A stretch of 64,000 bases of DNA from Halomarina oriensis (GCF_009791395.1 NZ_WSZK01000015.1:620001-684000), one strand, 5' to 3'; shown: positions 1 to 9,980, counted from the first letter of the stretch. Numbers and translations are program-made. Notes: generated from the sequence alone by a model not told the origin.

Positions 1-116
1 TCTCGGGGACGATTCCCGCCTTCGCCGTCGGCTACGTGCTCGTCATGAGCGTGCTCGGGACGCTGGCGATGCAGTACGCCGACCGTATCGCGGGGCTGGT
101 GCCGGGGGGGTCGTAG
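1..116 (+). CDS. C-terminal end of an integral membrane protein (partial)
   Basis: Only the last 37 codons are in the window, read in the frame starting at base 3 and ending at the TAG at 114-116. The peptide is hydrophobic (AFAVGYVLVMSVLGTLAM) and then ends in a short charged and glycine-rich tail, which looks like a last transmembrane helix. The family cannot be named from this fragment; a transporter is likely because a second transporter gene follows 48 bp downstream on the same strand. Confidence 0.5.
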   Translation, partial: SGTIPAFAVGYVLVMSVLGTLAMQYADRIAGLVPGGS

Positions 117-164
117 CGCCACGAAACGCAACACCGAACCGACCCCCCGACGGACGCACTCCCA

Positions 165-1073
165 GTGAGTGTCGTCTCGAACCTGCTCTACCTGCTCGTC
201 GTACTGGCGCTCGGCATCGCCGGGCGACGAGTCGGCCTCCTGACCGAGTCGTGGCGAGACCGACTCACGGCGGTGGCGTTCTACGTCGCGCTCCCGGCAC
301 TCGTGTTCGGGTCGACCGCCGGACGTAACCTCGCCGAGGTGCTGGAACCGCGACTCGTCGTCGGGTTCTGGGCGGTGCTGGTCGTCGTCGCGGCCGTCGG
401 CTGGGTCGTCCACCGCAACGAGTCCTCGCCGGCCGTCCGGAGCGTCGCCGTCGTCCAGTCGTACCACTGCAACCTCGGTTTCCTCGGACTCCCCATCACG
501 GCGGCGGCGTTCGGCGGGGTCGTGACCGCGAAAGCGAGCCTCCTGCTCGGTGTCGGCGCGTTGACACAGGTGCCGCTCACACTGGGGGTGTTCGCGTTCC
601 TCACCGACGCGGACGCGGCCCTCGGCGAGGAACTACGCGGGCTACTCACCAACCCGGTGTTGCTCGCGCTGGGAGCCGGCCTCGGCTGTGCGGCGTTCGA
701 CGTGACCGTCCCCGCGACGGTGTCGACGGCACTCGGTGTGGTCGCCGACCTCGCGCTCCCGGCCGCGCTGCTCGCCATCGGCGCGTCGCTGTCGCTGGCG
801 GGCACGCTCCCCGACCGCTCGACGGTCGGGGCGGTCCTCCTCGTCAAACTGGTCGTCATGCCCGTCGTCGCGCTGGTGACCTTCCGGACGCTGGCGGCGG
901 ACCCCTCGACGACCCGTGCGGGCGTCCTGATGCTCGCCATGCCGACGGCCGTCTCGACGTTCGTCTACGCGAGCGAACTCGGAGGGGACGCCGACCTCGC
1001 CTCGGCGAACGTGTTTCTCACCACCGTCGCCTCGGTGGGTACCATCCTCCTCGTGGTACAGGTCGTGGGGTGA
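165..1073 (+). CDS. AEC (auxin efflux carrier) family permease
   Basis: A 302-residue, almost wholly hydrophobic protein with about ten predicted membrane segments. The length and the two halves of five helices fit the AEC/membrane transport family. The motif SYHCNLGFLGLPI near residues 97-109 and MLAMPTAVSTFVYA near residues 256-269 match the conserved Asn-Gly and Met-Pro elements of the two crossover helices. The family exports or imports small organic anions by secondary transport; the substrate cannot be predicted. The start is GTG at 165. It may be co-transcribed with the partial membrane gene 48 bp upstream. Confidence 0.8.
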   Translation: MSVVSNLLYLLVVLALGIAGRRVGLLTESWRDRLTAVAFYVALPALVFGSTAGRNLAEVLEPRLVVGFWAVLVVVAAVGWVVHRNESSPAVRSVAVVQSYHCNLGFLGLPITAAAFGGVVTAKASLLLGVGALTQVPLTLGVFAFLTDADAALGEELRGLLTNPVLLALGAGLGCAAFDVTVPATVSTALGVVADLALPAALLAIGASLSLAGTLPDRSTVGAVLLVKLVVMPVVALVTFRTLAADPSTTRAGVLMLAMPTAVSTFVYASELGGDADLASANVFLTTVASVGTILLVVQVVG

Positions 1074-1088
1074 CGCCGGACGGAAGGC

Positions 1089-1439
1089 TCAGCAGAACGG
1101 CCCCGGCAGGACCTGGTCGTTCGTGGCGAGCAGGCGGACGACCGGTTCGTAGACGCCGAACCGGGGACCACGGGAGACCCGGCCCCGTTCGCGGTCCCAC
1201 TCGACGACCCCCTCGGCCTCCAGTTTCGGCAGGTCGGCGTGGTACAACTGGAGCGCGTTCTCGGCCGGACCGTCTCCGTCCCCGGAGCACGACGCTCCTC
1301 CGGCCGGTTCGAGTGCGGTCCCCGAACGCGTGAACCGGCCGCTCGACACGTCGATGCTCTCGACGTCACACAGTGTGACGAGCAGTCGCCGCCGGGACGC
1401 CGAAGCGAGGACATCGAACACCGTCGAGACGTCTGACAT
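1089..1439 (-). CDS. Winged-helix/HTH regulator (DUF7344-like)
   Basis: A 116-residue protein starting MSDVSTVFDVLASASRRRLLVTL, the usual opening of haloarchaeal winged-helix regulators that sense or sit near a promoter. A second helix pair (ALQLYHADLPKLEAEGVVEWDRE) gives the recognition wing. The ATG at 1439 is preferred over an upstream in-frame start because a TATA-like element lies 24-30 bp upstream, which fits leaderless initiation. It converges on the AEC transporter gene (16 bp apart) and diverges from hef. The target is unknown; auto-regulation is typical. Confidence 0.75.
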   Translation of the reverse strand: MSDVSTVFDVLASASRRRLLVTLCDVESIDVSSGRFTRSGTALEPAGGASCSGDGDGPAENALQLYHADLPKLEAEGVVEWDRERGRVSRGPRFGVYEPVVRLLATNDQVLPGPFC

Positions 1440-1461
1440 GCGCAAGACACCTGTTCGATAG

Positions 1462-1469
1462 GTAATAAG
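1462..1469 (-). promoter_or_regulatory. TATA-like element for the HTH gene
   Basis: Read on the minus strand this is ACTTATTACC, centred about 27 bp upstream of the ATG at 1439. The position fits a haloarchaeal leaderless promoter. Confidence 0.5.
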
Positions 1470-1582
1470 TCTTGTTCGGGAGTGTACCGTTCGGGACACT
1501 CGAAGCGGCCCGCAGGGTTCGGTACTGAACCACTCGACGCGCTCGGGGGGCGCCGGTTCACTTTCACCGCGATACGCGAACC

Positions 1583-1588
1583 CTTAAC
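1583..1588 (+). promoter_or_regulatory. TATA-like element for hef
   Basis: CTTAAC lies about 28 bp before the ATG at 1614. This supports that ATG rather than the GC-rich in-frame extension that reaches back to 1482. Confidence 0.5.
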
Positions 1589-1613
1589 CACGAACGCGCG
1601 TCACTACCCTCAA

Positions 1614-4160
1614 ATGGCGGCCAGTAGCGAGTCGGACACCGAACTCATCGACGGCCCGCTTCTCACGCCGGGCCTGCTCCAGCGCCGGGAGTATCAGGTC
1701 GAACTCGCCGAGGCCGCGCTCCGCGACCACACGCTGGTCTGTCTCCCGACGGGTCTCGGCAAGACGGCGGTGAGCCTCCTCGTCACCGCCCAGCGCCTCC
1801 ACGAAGCCGGCGGGAAGGCGCTCTTCCTCGCGCCGACGAAACCGCTCGTCAACCAGCACGCCGACTTCTACCGCGAGGCGCTGACGGTTCCGGACGACGA
1901 CATCGTCGTCTTCACGGGCGAGGTCAGACCCGACGACCGGGCCGAACTGTGGGACTCCGCACGGGTCGTCATCGCCACGCCGCAGGTCGTCGAGAACGAC
2001 CTCGTCGGCAACCGCATCTCGCTGCGCGACGTCACCCACCTCACCTTCGACGAGTGTCACCGCGCGACCGGCGACTACGCCTACTGCTACATCGCCGAGC
2101 GCTACCACGAAGATGCAGAAAACCCGCTCGTCACCGGGATGAGCGCGTCGCCGGGTGGCGACAAGGAGGAGATACTGATAGTGAGTGAGAACCTCGGCCT
2201 GCGCGAGGTGGCGGTGATGACCGAGGGCGACTCCGACGTGAGCGAGTTCACCCACAAGACCGAGGTGGAGTGGGAGCGCGTCGAGTTGCCCGAGACGGTC
2301 ATCGAGATACGCGACGCGCTCAACGAGGTCATCACCGACCGACTGGAGAAGCTGAAACAGTTGGGCGTCACGCGCTCGACGAACCCCGAGATGTCCCAGC
2401 GGGACCTCAACTCGATTCGCTCGGAGCTCCAGCAGATGATGAGCAACGACCAGTCGGAGGGGTATCAGGGGATGTCCGCCCACGCCGAGATAATGAAGCT
2501 CCGGCGGGCGGTCGAACTCGTCGAGACCCAGTCCGTCGAGTCGCTGCGCCGGTACTTCGAGCGCCAGCGCAACGCCGCACGCTCCTCGGGGGCGTCGAAG
2601 GCGTCCCAGCGGTTCGTCTCGGAGCCGCGCGTCCAGGAGGCGATGCGTCGCGCCGAGGCGTTCGACGACCTCCACCCGAAGTTCCGCCGGGCACGCATCC
2701 TGCTGGCCCAGACGCTCGGCATCGAGAACGGCGAACGCGTCATCGTCTTCACCGAGTCCCGCGACACCGCCGAGACGCTCACCGACTTCTTCGGCAACCA
2801 CTTCTCGACGCACAAGTTCGTCGGGCAGGGCGACAAGGAGGGCTCCGACGGGATGACCCAGAAACAACAACAGGAGACGCTCGACGCGTTCCGTCGGGGG
2901 GAGTTCGAGGTGCTCGTCTCGACGAGCGTCGCCGAGGAGGGACTGGACGTCCCCGAGGTGGACCTCGTCTTGTTCTACGAACCCGTCCCGAAGGGCATCC
3001 GAGCCATCCAGCGCAAGGGCCGGACCGGCCGCCAGACCGAGGGGAAGGTCCACGTCCTGCTCGCCGAGGACACCCGCGACGAGGCGTACTTCTGGATTTC
3101 GCGGCGCGAGGAGAAGCGGATGGCCGAGGAGTTGAACGACCTCAAGAACGCCGCCGACGAGGTCAACGAGGAACTCGGACAGCACGGCCTCGACGACTTC
3201 GAGGACGCGACCGAACAGTCGAACGCGGACGCGACGGCCGGTGACGCGGCCACCAACGGCGGGGCCGACACCTCGGGTGAAAGTGATGGCACTGCCGACA
3301 CGAAACCGAACGACCGTGTGGGTGCGTCGACCGGAAACGGTGGGGGGACGGACGGGCAGTCGGGCCTCGACTCGTTCGCCGGCACGACCGACGGGGCGGA
3401 CGACGCCGACGCCCCGACGGCGGACGGACCAGACGACGGCGGAGACGGACGGGATGGGGGGAGTGAACGGGACGACGACGCTCCCGTGGCGACCGCCCGT
3501 GGCGACGGCGAGACGGTCGAAATCGTCGTCGACCAGCGCGAACTCGACGCGACCATCGCGCGGGACCTCTCGACGCGCGACGGCATCACCACGCGCCTGG
3601 AGACGCTCGCGGTCGGTGACTACGTCCTCTCGGACCGGGTCGTCGTCGAGCGCAAGTCCGTCGACGACTTCCTCGACACGCTCGTCGGCGGCGACCGCTC
3701 GATGTTCGAGCAGGTGAAAGACGCCGCCCGCCACTACTCGCGGCCCGTGGTCGTCGTCGAGGGCGAGGACCTCTACGGCGCGCGCAACGTCCACCCCAAC
3801 GCCATCCGGGGAGCGCTCGCCTCGCTCGCCGTCGACTTCGGGGCCTCGATTCTGCGGACGACCGACGAGACCGACACCGCCGACCTCGTCGAGGTCATCG
3901 CCCGGCGCGAACAGGAGGAGTCGAAGCGGTCGGTGAGCGTCCACGGCGAGAAGGCCGCGAAGACGCTCACCGAACAGCAGGAGTACGTCGTCGGCTCTAT
4001 CGCCGACGTGGGACCGGTCACCGCCCGCTCGCTGCTGGAGCACTTCGGGAGCGTCGAGGCGGTGATGACCGCCAGTGAGGACGACCTGCTGGAGGTCGCT
4101 GGCGTCGGGGCGGTCACGGCCGAGCGAATCCGAGAGGTCGTCGGCAGCGACTACGAGTGA
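1614..4160 (+). CDS. hef: Hef-type helicase/XPF nuclease
   Basis: An 848-residue fusion of a superfamily-2 DEAH helicase and an XPF-family structure-specific nuclease that acts on stalled or branched replication forks. The helicase shows motif I PTGLGKT (about 46-52), motif II DECH at 146-149 and motif VI QRKGRTGR. A low-complexity Asp/Gly/Thr-rich linker of about 120 residues follows. The nuclease core has GDYVLSDRVVVERK with the catalytic ERK at 679-681. Two helix-hairpin-helix motifs end the protein (IADVGPVTARSLLEHFGS and VAGVGAVTAERI). The start at 1614 is chosen because MAASSESD follows a TATA-like box by about 28 bp and the upstream frame is low-complexity. Family length and domain order are normal. 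Confidence 0.95.
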   Translation: MAASSESDTELIDGPLLTPGLLQRREYQVELAEAALRDHTLVCLPTGLGKTAVSLLVTAQRLHEAGGKALFLAPTKPLVNQHADFYREALTVPDDDIVVFTGEVRPDDRAELWDSARVVIATPQVVENDLVGNRISLRDVTHLTFDECHRATGDYAYCYIAERYHEDAENPLVTGMSASPGGDKEEILIVSENLGLREVAVMTEGDSDVSEFTHKTEVEWERVELPETVIEIRDALNEVITDRLEKLKQLGVTRSTNPEMSQRDLNSIRSELQQMMSNDQSEGYQGMSAHAEIMKLRRAVELVETQSVESLRRYFERQRNAARSSGASKASQRFVSEPRVQEAMRRAEAFDDLHPKFRRARILLAQTLGIENGERVIVFTESRDTAETLTDFFGNHFSTHKFVGQGDKEGSDGMTQKQQQETLDAFRRGEFEVLVSTSVAEEGLDVPEVDLVLFYEPVPKGIRAIQRKGRTGRQTEGKVHVLLAEDTRDEAYFWISRREEKRMAEELNDLKNAADEVNEELGQHGLDDFEDATEQSNADATAGDAATNGGADTSGESDGTADTKPNDRVGASTGNGGGTDGQSGLDSFAGTTDGADDADAPTADGPDDGGDGRDGGSERDDDAPVATARGDGETVEIVVDQRELDATIARDLSTRDGITTRLETLAVGDYVLSDRVVVERKSVDDFLDTLVGGDRSMFEQVKDAARHYSRPVVVVEGEDLYGARNVHPNAIRGALASLAVDFGASILRTTDETDTADLVEVIARREQEESKRSVSVHGEKAAKTLTEQQEYVVGSIADVGPVTARSLLEHFGSVEAVMTASEDDLLEVAGVGAVTAERIREVVGSDYE

Positions 4161-4222
4161 ACGCCGTCGTTCGAGACTGTAGCACCCGTGAGGAGCGTGC
4201 GCTCGTTCGGGCCGAGGCGCCG

Positions 4223-4897
4223 CTACTTCTCGGCGTTCCTGACGGCTTCGAGCGCGTTCGCGGCGTCCTCGACGGCGGCGAGGTACTCCCGAGCGCGAGC
4301 GAGGTCGTCGGCCCCCTCGGCCTGCTCGGTGAACCGCGTCACCGTCCGGGCGAGCGAGGCACGAGCGTCAGAGAGGTCGGCGTGGGACGCCGCGGGCCGG
4401 CTCTGTCGGGGGGCGTCCGCCTGCCGTGTCGCGTCCGGGTCCGTGGTCGGGTCGGGGTCGGGAGCCCAGTCCGCACCGGCGATATCCCCCGGCGACAGGT
4501 CGGCGAGTGACTCCTCGGGGGGAGATGACGACTCGTCGGGGGCCGGCGACTGCTCCGAGTGCTGACCCTCGGGCTCGACCGGTCGGCGGGCGTCGGGCGC
4601 GTCGGCCGACGACACCTCGGCGGGCGACCGCTCGGCCGCCGCGCCGTCCTGCTGTTCGGGAGCCGTGGGCGCCTCGGTCGCTCGGGGCTGCTGGCCCTCG
4701 GAGCGACAGGTCGGGCAGAACTCCTGGCCGTCGTAGCGGAAGACGGGGTCGCCGTGGACGTCGCAGTGTCTGTTCGTCATCGTCGCCCCCTGGAGGAGCA
4801 GTTCGCTCATCCGCTGGGTCGACTCGCGCTCCCGGTCGTCCTCGGCGAACTGCTCGCGGAGTTTCTCGCGTTCCGCCTCCTTGTCGAAGTCACTCAT
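4223..4897 (-). CDS. p27 autoantigen (Sjogren/scleroderma autoantigen 1)-like zinc-ribbon protein
   Basis: 224 residues. The N-terminal 35 residues are a highly charged helix (FDKEAEREKLREQFAEDD). Then comes the family signature MSELLLQGATMTNRHC with a zinc site formed by C-x2-H and CPTC around residues 44-65. The middle (about 70-150) is a disordered Glu/Pro/Ala/Asp-rich spacer and the C-terminus is a helical coil. The archaeal family is conserved but its biochemical role is not established. A minus-strand TATA-like TTTTT at 4921-4927 sits 24-30 bp upstream of the start. Confidence 0.8.
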   Translation of the reverse strand: MSDFDKEAEREKLREQFAEDDRERESTQRMSELLLQGATMTNRHCDVHGDPVFRYDGQEFCPTCRSEGQQPRATEAPTAPEQQDGAAAERSPAEVSSADAPDARRPVEPEGQHSEQSPAPDESSSPPEESLADLSPGDIAGADWAPDPDPTTDPDATRQADAPRQSRPAASHADLSDARASLARTVTRFTEQAEGADDLARAREYLAAVEDAANALEAVRNAEK

Positions 4898-4939
4898 ACC
4901 ACCGGATACGGTCGGCTGAACCGAAAAACGTAGTGGATG

Positions 4940-4976
4940 CGAGACTCGGAGGGACCGCGAGCGACCGAGAGTCTCG
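4940..4976. repeat. Intergenic hairpin between the p27-like gene and mdh
   Basis: An 8-bp perfect inverted repeat, CGAGACTC (4940-4947) and GAGTCTCG (4969-4976). It lies in the 294-bp divergent intergenic space 4898-5191, which otherwise shows only GC-rich sequence and the mdh promoter. It is probably not a terminator because both neighbouring genes start here; its role is unknown. Confidence 0.35.
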
Positions 4977-5160
4977 GAGCGACGAGCGGGGAGCGGAAGC
5001 GACCCGCGAGTGGATGCGCGGTTCGGAGCGAGCGCCGCGACCGGCGGTCGTGAACAGTGGTAGCTACTGGCTCGTGGCGCGTGACAACGTGAGCCAGGAA
5101 GGAGGGTGCGGCGGCGATTGGAAAGGGGTCGCTAATCGGCGAGATACGGCGCTTCGAAGC

Positions 5161-5167
5161 GCTTAAC
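5161..5167 (+). promoter_or_regulatory. TATA-like element for mdh
   Basis: GCTTAAC centred about 28 bp upstream of the mdh ATG at 5192. Confidence 0.55.
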
Positions 5168-5191
5168 CACTGTCCGCGGGAGATACCGGAC

Positions 5192-6106
5192 ATGGCAAAA
5201 GTGAGTGTCGTCGGAGCGGCCGGCACGGTCGGTGCCGCGGCCGGGTACAACCTCGCGCTGCGTGACATCGTGGACGAACTCGTCTTCGTGGACATCCCGG
5301 ACAAGGAAGACGAGACGGTCGGGCAGGCCGCCGACACGAACCACGGCGTCGCCTACGACTCGAACACGACGGTCGTGCAGGGGGGCTACGAGGACACCGC
5401 CGGGTCGGACGTCGTCGTCATCACCGCCGGCATCCCACGGCAGCCCGGCCAGACCCGTATCGACCTCGCGGGCGACAACGCCCCCATCATGGACGACATC
5501 GGCTCGTCGCTCGCCGAGCACAACGACGACTTCGTCTCCGTGACGACGTCGAACCCCGTCGACCTGCTCAACCGCCACCTCTACGAGACGGGCGACCGCG
5601 ACCGGAACGAGGTCATCGGCTTCGGCGGTCGCCTCGACTCCGCGCGCTTTCGCTACGTGCTCTCCCAGCGCTTCGACGTGCCCGTGAAGAACGTCGAGGC
5701 GACCATCCTCGGCGAACACGGCGACGCGCAGGTCCCGATGTTCTCGAAGGTCCGCGTCGACGGGCGTGACCCCGAGTTCACCGCCGACGAACGCGAGACC
5801 ATCCTCGGTGAACTCCAGGAGTCCGCGATGGACGTCATCGAGCGCAAGGGCGCGACCCAGTGGGGGCCGGCGACCGGCGTCGCCCACATGGTCGAGGCCA
5901 TCCTCCACGACACCGGCGAGGTCCTCCCGGGAAGCGTCGTCCTCGACGGCGAGTACGGCTACGAAGACACCGCCTTCGGCGTCCCCGTCAAACTGGGCGC
6001 GAACGGCGTCGAGGAGGTCGTCGAGTGGGAGCGCGACGACTACGAGGTCGAACTGATGGACGACGCGGCCGAGAAGCTCTCCGAGCAGTACGACGAAATC
6101 TCGTAA
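5192..6106 (+). CDS. mdh: Malate dehydrogenase (halophilic LDH-like type)
   Basis: 304 residues, oxidising L-malate to oxaloacetate with NAD in the citric acid cycle. The N-terminus [15 protein letters not shown] is the Rossmann nucleotide loop. Asp34 in VFVDIP suits NAD. The mobile-loop arginines are in IPRQPGQTR (83 and 89), and the catalytic pair is Asp149 in GRLDSARFR and His176 in [10 protein letters not shown]. The whole sequence closely follows the well-studied Haloarcula marismortui enzyme, including the acidic surface. Confidence 0.97.
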   Translation: MAKVSVVGAAGTVGAAAGYNLALRDIVDELVFVDIPDKEDETVGQAADTNHGVAYDSNTTVVQGGYEDTAGSDVVVITAGIPRQPGQTRIDLAGDNAPIMDDIGSSLAEHNDDFVSVTTSNPVDLLNRHLYETGDRDRNEVIGFGGRLDSARFRYVLSQRFDVPVKNVEATILGEHGDAQVPMFSKVRVDGRDPEFTADERETILGELQESAMDVIERKGATQWGPATGVAHMVEAILHDTGEVLPGSVVLDGEYGYEDTAFGVPVKLGANGVEEVVEWERDDYEVELMDDAAEKLSEQYDEIS

Positions 6107-6151
6107 GCCGCCCACGGAGAGTCGCTCCGTCGAGAGAGCATCCAGCGACGC

Positions 6152-6394
6152 TCAGATTATCTGCTCGCCGTCGTCGTCGAACACCTCGATGGCGTCGACG
6201 GGACAGACCCGCGCGGCGAACTTCGCGTCCAGTTCCGCGTCTGCGGGAATCTCGCGGCTGAACACGCCGTCTTCGATCTCCTCACTGTCCTCCAGGACGG
6301 CCTTCCCGGCGTCCATGTCCTTCGAGAAACCGTCCCACTCGGCGACACACTGGTACATCCCGATGCAGGTGTCGCGGTCGTACTCGATGCGCAT
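6152..6394 (-). CDS. Ferredoxin, probably [3Fe-4S]
   Basis: 80 residues starting MRIEYDRDTCIGMYQC. The cluster motif is C10-x5-C16 with Met where a second cysteine would be (CIGMYQC), and C64-P follows near the C-terminus (ARVCPVDAIEV). That pattern fits a monocluster ferredoxin binding [3Fe-4S], as in actinobacterial and haloarchaeal Fer proteins that feed electrons to P450s or oxidoreductases. The start at 6394 gives the compact domain; the upstream in-frame extension lacks family character. The redox partner is unknown. Confidence 0.85.
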   Translation of the reverse strand: MRIEYDRDTCIGMYQCVAEWDGFSKDMDAGKAVLEDSEEIEDGVFSREIPADAELDAKFAARVCPVDAIEVFDDDGEQII

Positions 6395-6440
6395 GTGGCC
6401 GGCTTGGTCGGGAGGTGAGAAAGGGGTGGCGCTCGGCCGG

Positions 6441-6950
6441 TCACCGGAAGTTCCGACCGTGGACCGATTCCAGTCGCTCAACGGTGACGGGGTGTTCGAA
6501 CTGGAACGACTCGTCGCCGAGGTGAAGCGTCGTCTCGACGCGCGCGGGGACGGTCCCCAGAACCTCGTCGTACGACACCGTCGGTGCGTTCCGGACGGTC
6601 CGACGCTGGTCGTCCTCGTAGACGACGGGGTAGACGACCCAGACGCGAGGGAGCGGGTCCCCGCACGCGCCACGAACCTCGGTGTCACCGAGCCAGTCGG
6701 TCGTGAACGCGTTCAGTCCGACTCTGGCGAGTTGGACGCTCTCCAACTCCGCCCAGCGTTCGGCGGGAACCGTTCGGTAGACGTCGCCGTCGGGTCGGTG
6801 TATCGCGGCGAACCGAACCTGTCCCGAGTCGGGGTCGTAGGTCGCGTCCGAACCGGTCCGTTCCGGATCCCTGTCGACGACCGGGAACGTCGGGTCGAGC
6901 GTCGTCTCGGCTTCGACGGGCGGCCCACGTGCCTGCGGCCAGGGTCGCAT
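6441..6950 (-). CDS. Haloarchaeal protein of unknown function
   Basis: 169 residues, acidic and without membrane segments. The central part (FAAIHRPDGDVYRTVPAERWAELESVQLARVGLNAFTTDWLGD) looks like an ordered domain, but I do not recognise the family. It lies 46 bp upstream of the ferredoxin gene on the same strand, so the two may form an operon. The exact start is uncertain because the first 20 residues are Pro/Arg-rich. Confidence 0.55.
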   Translation of the reverse strand: MRPWPQARGPPVEAETTLDPTFPVVDRDPERTGSDATYDPDSGQVRFAAIHRPDGDVYRTVPAERWAELESVQLARVGLNAFTTDWLGDTEVRGACGDPLPRVWVVYPVVYEDDQRRTVRNAPTVSYDEVLGTVPARVETTLHLGDESFQFEHPVTVERLESVHGRNFR

Positions 6951-7021
6951 AGCGTCGCTTCGCGGGCTACCGACGTGAGCCTCACGCCGACCAGTTCCAC
7001 GTTCGCCGCGAGTGGCGAGTG

Positions 7022-7029
7022 TTTAAAAA
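7022..7029 (+). promoter_or_regulatory. TATA box for hel308
   Basis: TTTAAAAA centred 27 bp upstream of the ATG at 7052, one of the clearest archaeal promoters in the window and typical of a leaderless transcript. Confidence 0.7.
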
Positions 7030-7051
7030 CGGGGACGCGTAATCGTGGGCA

Positions 7052-9298
7052 ATGAACGTCGACGACGTCCCCGAGGTTCCCGAGTGGCTGCCGGGGCACT
7101 TGCGGGATGGCGGTATCGAGGAACTCTACCCACCACAGGCGGAAGCCGTCGAGAAGGGCGTCACGGAGGGCGACAGCCTCGTCGCCTCCGTCCCCACGGC
7201 GTCGGGCAAGACGCTCATCGCGGAACTGGCGATGCTCTCCAGCGTGGCCCGTGGCGGGAAGGCGCTGTACATCGTCCCGTTGCGGGCACTGGCCTCGGAG
7301 AAACAGGAGGAGTTCGAGCAGTTCGAGCAGTACGGGCTCTCCGTCGGTGTCTCGACGGGCAACTACGAGTCCGAAGGCGAGTGGCTCTCCTCGTCGGACA
7401 TCGTCGTCGCCACCAGCGAGAAGGTGGACTCGCTGGTGCGCAACGGCGCGTCGTGGATCGACGACCTCTCGTGTGTCGTCAGCGACGAGGTCCACCTCGT
7501 CGACGACGCCCACCGCGGCCCCACGCTGGAAGTCACGCTCGCCAAGCTCCGGCGGCTGAACCCGAACCTCCAGACCGTCGCGCTGTCGGCCACCGTCGGC
7601 AACGCCGAACAGATGGCCGACTGGCTGGACGCCGAACTCGTCGACTCGGAGTGGCGACCCATCGAGTTACGCACGGGCGTCCACTACGGACAGGCGCTGC
7701 ACTTCGACGACGGCGACAAACGCGAACTCCCCGTCAGAGGCAACGAGAAACCCACCTCCGCTATCGTCCGTGACACGCTCGACGAGGACGGGTCGACGCT
7801 CGTGTTCGTCAACTCCCGGCGCAACGCGGAGGGGGCGGCCAAACGACTGGCGGGCGTCGTCGCGGAGACACTGACGAACGAAGAGCGGGAGGCGCTCGGC
7901 GAGGTGGCCGCCGAGATTCGAGAGGTGAGCGACACCGAGACGAGCGACGACCTGGCGAAGGCCGTCGAGCAGGGCGCGGCGTTCCACCACGCGGGCCTCG
8001 CCCGTGACCACCGCTCGCTGGTCGAGGAGGCGTTCCAGGACCGCCTCATCAGGGTCGTCAGCGCGACACCGACGCTCGCGGCGGGCGTCAACACGCCCTC
8101 ACGGCGGGTCGTCGTCCGGGACTGGCGACGCTACGACGGGTCGGTGGGCGGGATGGCCCCGCTCTCGGTCCTCGAAGTCCACCAGATGTTCGGGCGGGCG
8201 GGTCGCCCCGGACTCGACCCGTACGGCGAGGCCTTGCTGCTGGCGAACAGCCACGACGAGTTGGACGAACTGTTCGAGCGGTACGTCTGGGCGGACCCCG
8301 AGGCCGTCCAGTCGAAACTCGCCGCCGAACCCGCCCTGCGGACGCACGTACTGGCCACCGTCGCCAGCGGCTTTGCCGACTCACGAGAGAGTCTCCTGAG
8401 TTTCCTCGAACAGACGCTCTATGCCACCCAGACCGACGAACCCGGCCGCCTCGAACGGGTGACCGACGACGTGGTCGCGTACCTCGTCGCCAACGAGTTC
8501 CTCGAAAAGGACGGGGACTCGCTGGCCGCGACGAGCATCGGTCACACCGTCTCCCGCCTGTACCTCGACCCGATGAGCGCCGCCGAGATCATCGACGGTC
8601 TCCGTGGGACGACGGACACGACGGCGATGGGGCTGTACCACCTCGTCAGTCGCACGCCGGACATGTACGACCTCTACCTCCGGTCGGGCGACCGCGAGCA
8701 GTACACGATGCTCGCCTACGAACGCGAGTCGGAGTTCCTCGGGGCGATGCCCAGCGAGTTCGAGGACGGCCGGTTCGAGGACTGGCTGTCGGCGCTCAAG
8801 ACCGCGCGGATGCTCGAAGACTGGGCCAGCGAGGTCGAGGAGGAGCGTCTCGCCGAGCGCTACGGCGTCGGCCCCGGCGACGTGCGCGGGAAGGTCGACA
8901 CCGCCGAGTGGCTACTGGGTGCCGCAGAACGCCTCGCGGGGGAACTCGACCTGACCATCGCCCCCTCGATTCGTGAAGCACGGGTCCGGGTCAAACACGG
9001 CGTCGGCGAGGACCTCATCGACCTCGCGGGCGTCCGCGGCGTCGGGCGCAAGCGTGCCCGACGGCTCTACGAGGCGGGCATCGAGGACCGCGCTGGCCTC
9101 CGCGAAGCCGACAAATCCGTCGTCCTCGGAGCACTGCGCGGTCGGACCCAGACCGCCGAGTCCATCCTCCAGAACGCGGGGCGTGACGACCCCGCGATGG
9201 ACGGCGTCCGGGAAGACCCCGACGCGAAGTCCGCCGCGCTGGCCGTCGAAGCGGACGACCCGGAGGAAGAAGACCAGACCAGCCTCGGTGACTACTGA
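7052..9298 (+). CDS. hel308: Hel308 DNA helicase
   Basis: A 748-residue Ski2-like superfamily-2 helicase that unwinds lagging-strand and forked DNA during replication-linked repair. The Walker A is PTASGKT at 48-54 and motif II is DEVH at 145-148. The conserved [16 protein letters not shown] motif VI follows, then the winged-helix and ratchet domains, and a C-terminal helix-hairpin-helix ([21 protein letters not shown]). The terminal tail is acidic. Its TGA overlaps the ATG of cgi121 by one base, so translation of the two is probably coupled. Confidence 0.95.
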   Translation: MNVDDVPEVPEWLPGHLRDGGIEELYPPQAEAVEKGVTEGDSLVASVPTASGKTLIAELAMLSSVARGGKALYIVPLRALASEKQEEFEQFEQYGLSVGVSTGNYESEGEWLSSSDIVVATSEKVDSLVRNGASWIDDLSCVVSDEVHLVDDAHRGPTLEVTLAKLRRLNPNLQTVALSATVGNAEQMADWLDAELVDSEWRPIELRTGVHYGQALHFDDGDKRELPVRGNEKPTSAIVRDTLDEDGSTLVFVNSRRNAEGAAKRLAGVVAETLTNEEREALGEVAAEIREVSDTETSDDLAKAVEQGAAFHHAGLARDHRSLVEEAFQDRLIRVVSATPTLAAGVNTPSRRVVVRDWRRYDGSVGGMAPLSVLEVHQMFGRAGRPGLDPYGEALLLANSHDELDELFERYVWADPEAVQSKLAAEPALRTHVLATVASGFADSRESLLSFLEQTLYATQTDEPGRLERVTDDVVAYLVANEFLEKDGDSLAATSIGHTVSRLYLDPMSAAEIIDGLRGTTDTTAMGLYHLVSRTPDMYDLYLRSGDREQYTMLAYERESEFLGAMPSEFEDGRFEDWLSALKTARMLEDWASEVEEERLAERYGVGPGDVRGKVDTAEWLLGAAERLAGELDLTIAPSIREARVRVKHGVGEDLIDLAGVRGVGRKRARRLYEAGIEDRAGLREADKSVVLGALRGRTQTAESILQNAGRDDPAMDGVREDPDAKSAALAVEADDPEEEDQTSLGDY

Positions 9299-9810
9299 TG
9301 GAGCTGGTCGAAGGCCGAGCGACCGTCGAGTCGGTCGACGCGTTCGTCGCGGACCTCGGAGCCATCGGCGAGGAGCACGACTGTGCGGTGCAGGCGTTCG
9401 ACGCCCGTACGGTGGTCGACGAAGCCCACCTCCGGCGAGCGGTCGAGTTGGCGGACCGCGCCTTCGAGCGTGGCGAGACCATCGCCCGTGACCGCGGCGT
9501 CGAGATACTGCTCTACGCGGCGGGTCGGCGGCAGATAAACCAGGCGCTCGCACTCGGCGTGAGCGAGGGTGAGGTGCCGGTCGTGGTCGTGGTTCACGGC
9601 GGCGGCCCTGCCGGTAGAGACGTGTCCGACGAGCGGGCGGCCGCCGAGGCCGTCGCGGAACTGCTGGAACCTGCGGAGACGCTCGGGCAGTACGACGAGA
9701 GACGGGTCTGTTCGTTCTACGACGTCACCGACGCGGAGCGGGCGGCGACCGACGCCTCGCTGTCCGAACTGGTCCGCGAGCGGGTGGCACTGTTGACCGT
9801 GGAGAAGTAG
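9298..9810 (+). CDS. cgi121: KEOPS complex subunit Cgi121
   Basis: 170 residues. Cgi121 recruits tRNA to the KEOPS complex, which makes the universal t6A modification at position 37 of ANN-decoding tRNAs. The family signature ILLYAAGRRQINQALALGVSEG is present in the middle, with the typical N-terminal sheet VQAFDARTVVDEAHLRRAVELA. The start overlaps the hel308 stop (TGATG). The hel308-cgi121 pairing is a common haloarchaeal arrangement. Confidence 0.9.
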   Translation: MELVEGRATVESVDAFVADLGAIGEEHDCAVQAFDARTVVDEAHLRRAVELADRAFERGETIARDRGVEILLYAAGRRQINQALALGVSEGEVPVVVVVHGGGPAGRDVSDERAAAEAVAELLEPAETLGQYDERRVCSFYDVTDAERAATDASLSELVRERVALLTVEK

Positions 9811-9847
9811 CGCGGTTCGGACCGAGCGAAGCGAAGGAGAACCGCGC
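9810..9847. repeat. Strong hairpin after cgi121
   Basis: A perfect 9-bp inverted repeat, GCGCGGTTC (9810-9818) and GAACCGCGC (9839-9847), directly after the cgi121 stop. It could terminate or stabilise the hel308-cgi121 message. The remaining intergenic bases to 9980 show no gene. Confidence 0.45.
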
Positions 9848-9980
9848 AAGCACGAACGGCGACCGTCGGGAGCCGTGAGTGGAGAGCCGCGAGCGAACAC
9901 GTGAGCGAACGTCTCCGACCGTCGAGGGGCGAACGGAGTGGACCGCGAGCGGTGCGGGCAGTAGCGGGCGCGTCGTCGAG

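Noticed and set aside
1584-4043. Long antisense open frame over hef
   Set aside because: Its leucine/valine/arginine-rich translation mirrors the coding bias of hef in high-GC DNA, has no domain, and the sense strand has full helicase and nuclease motifs.
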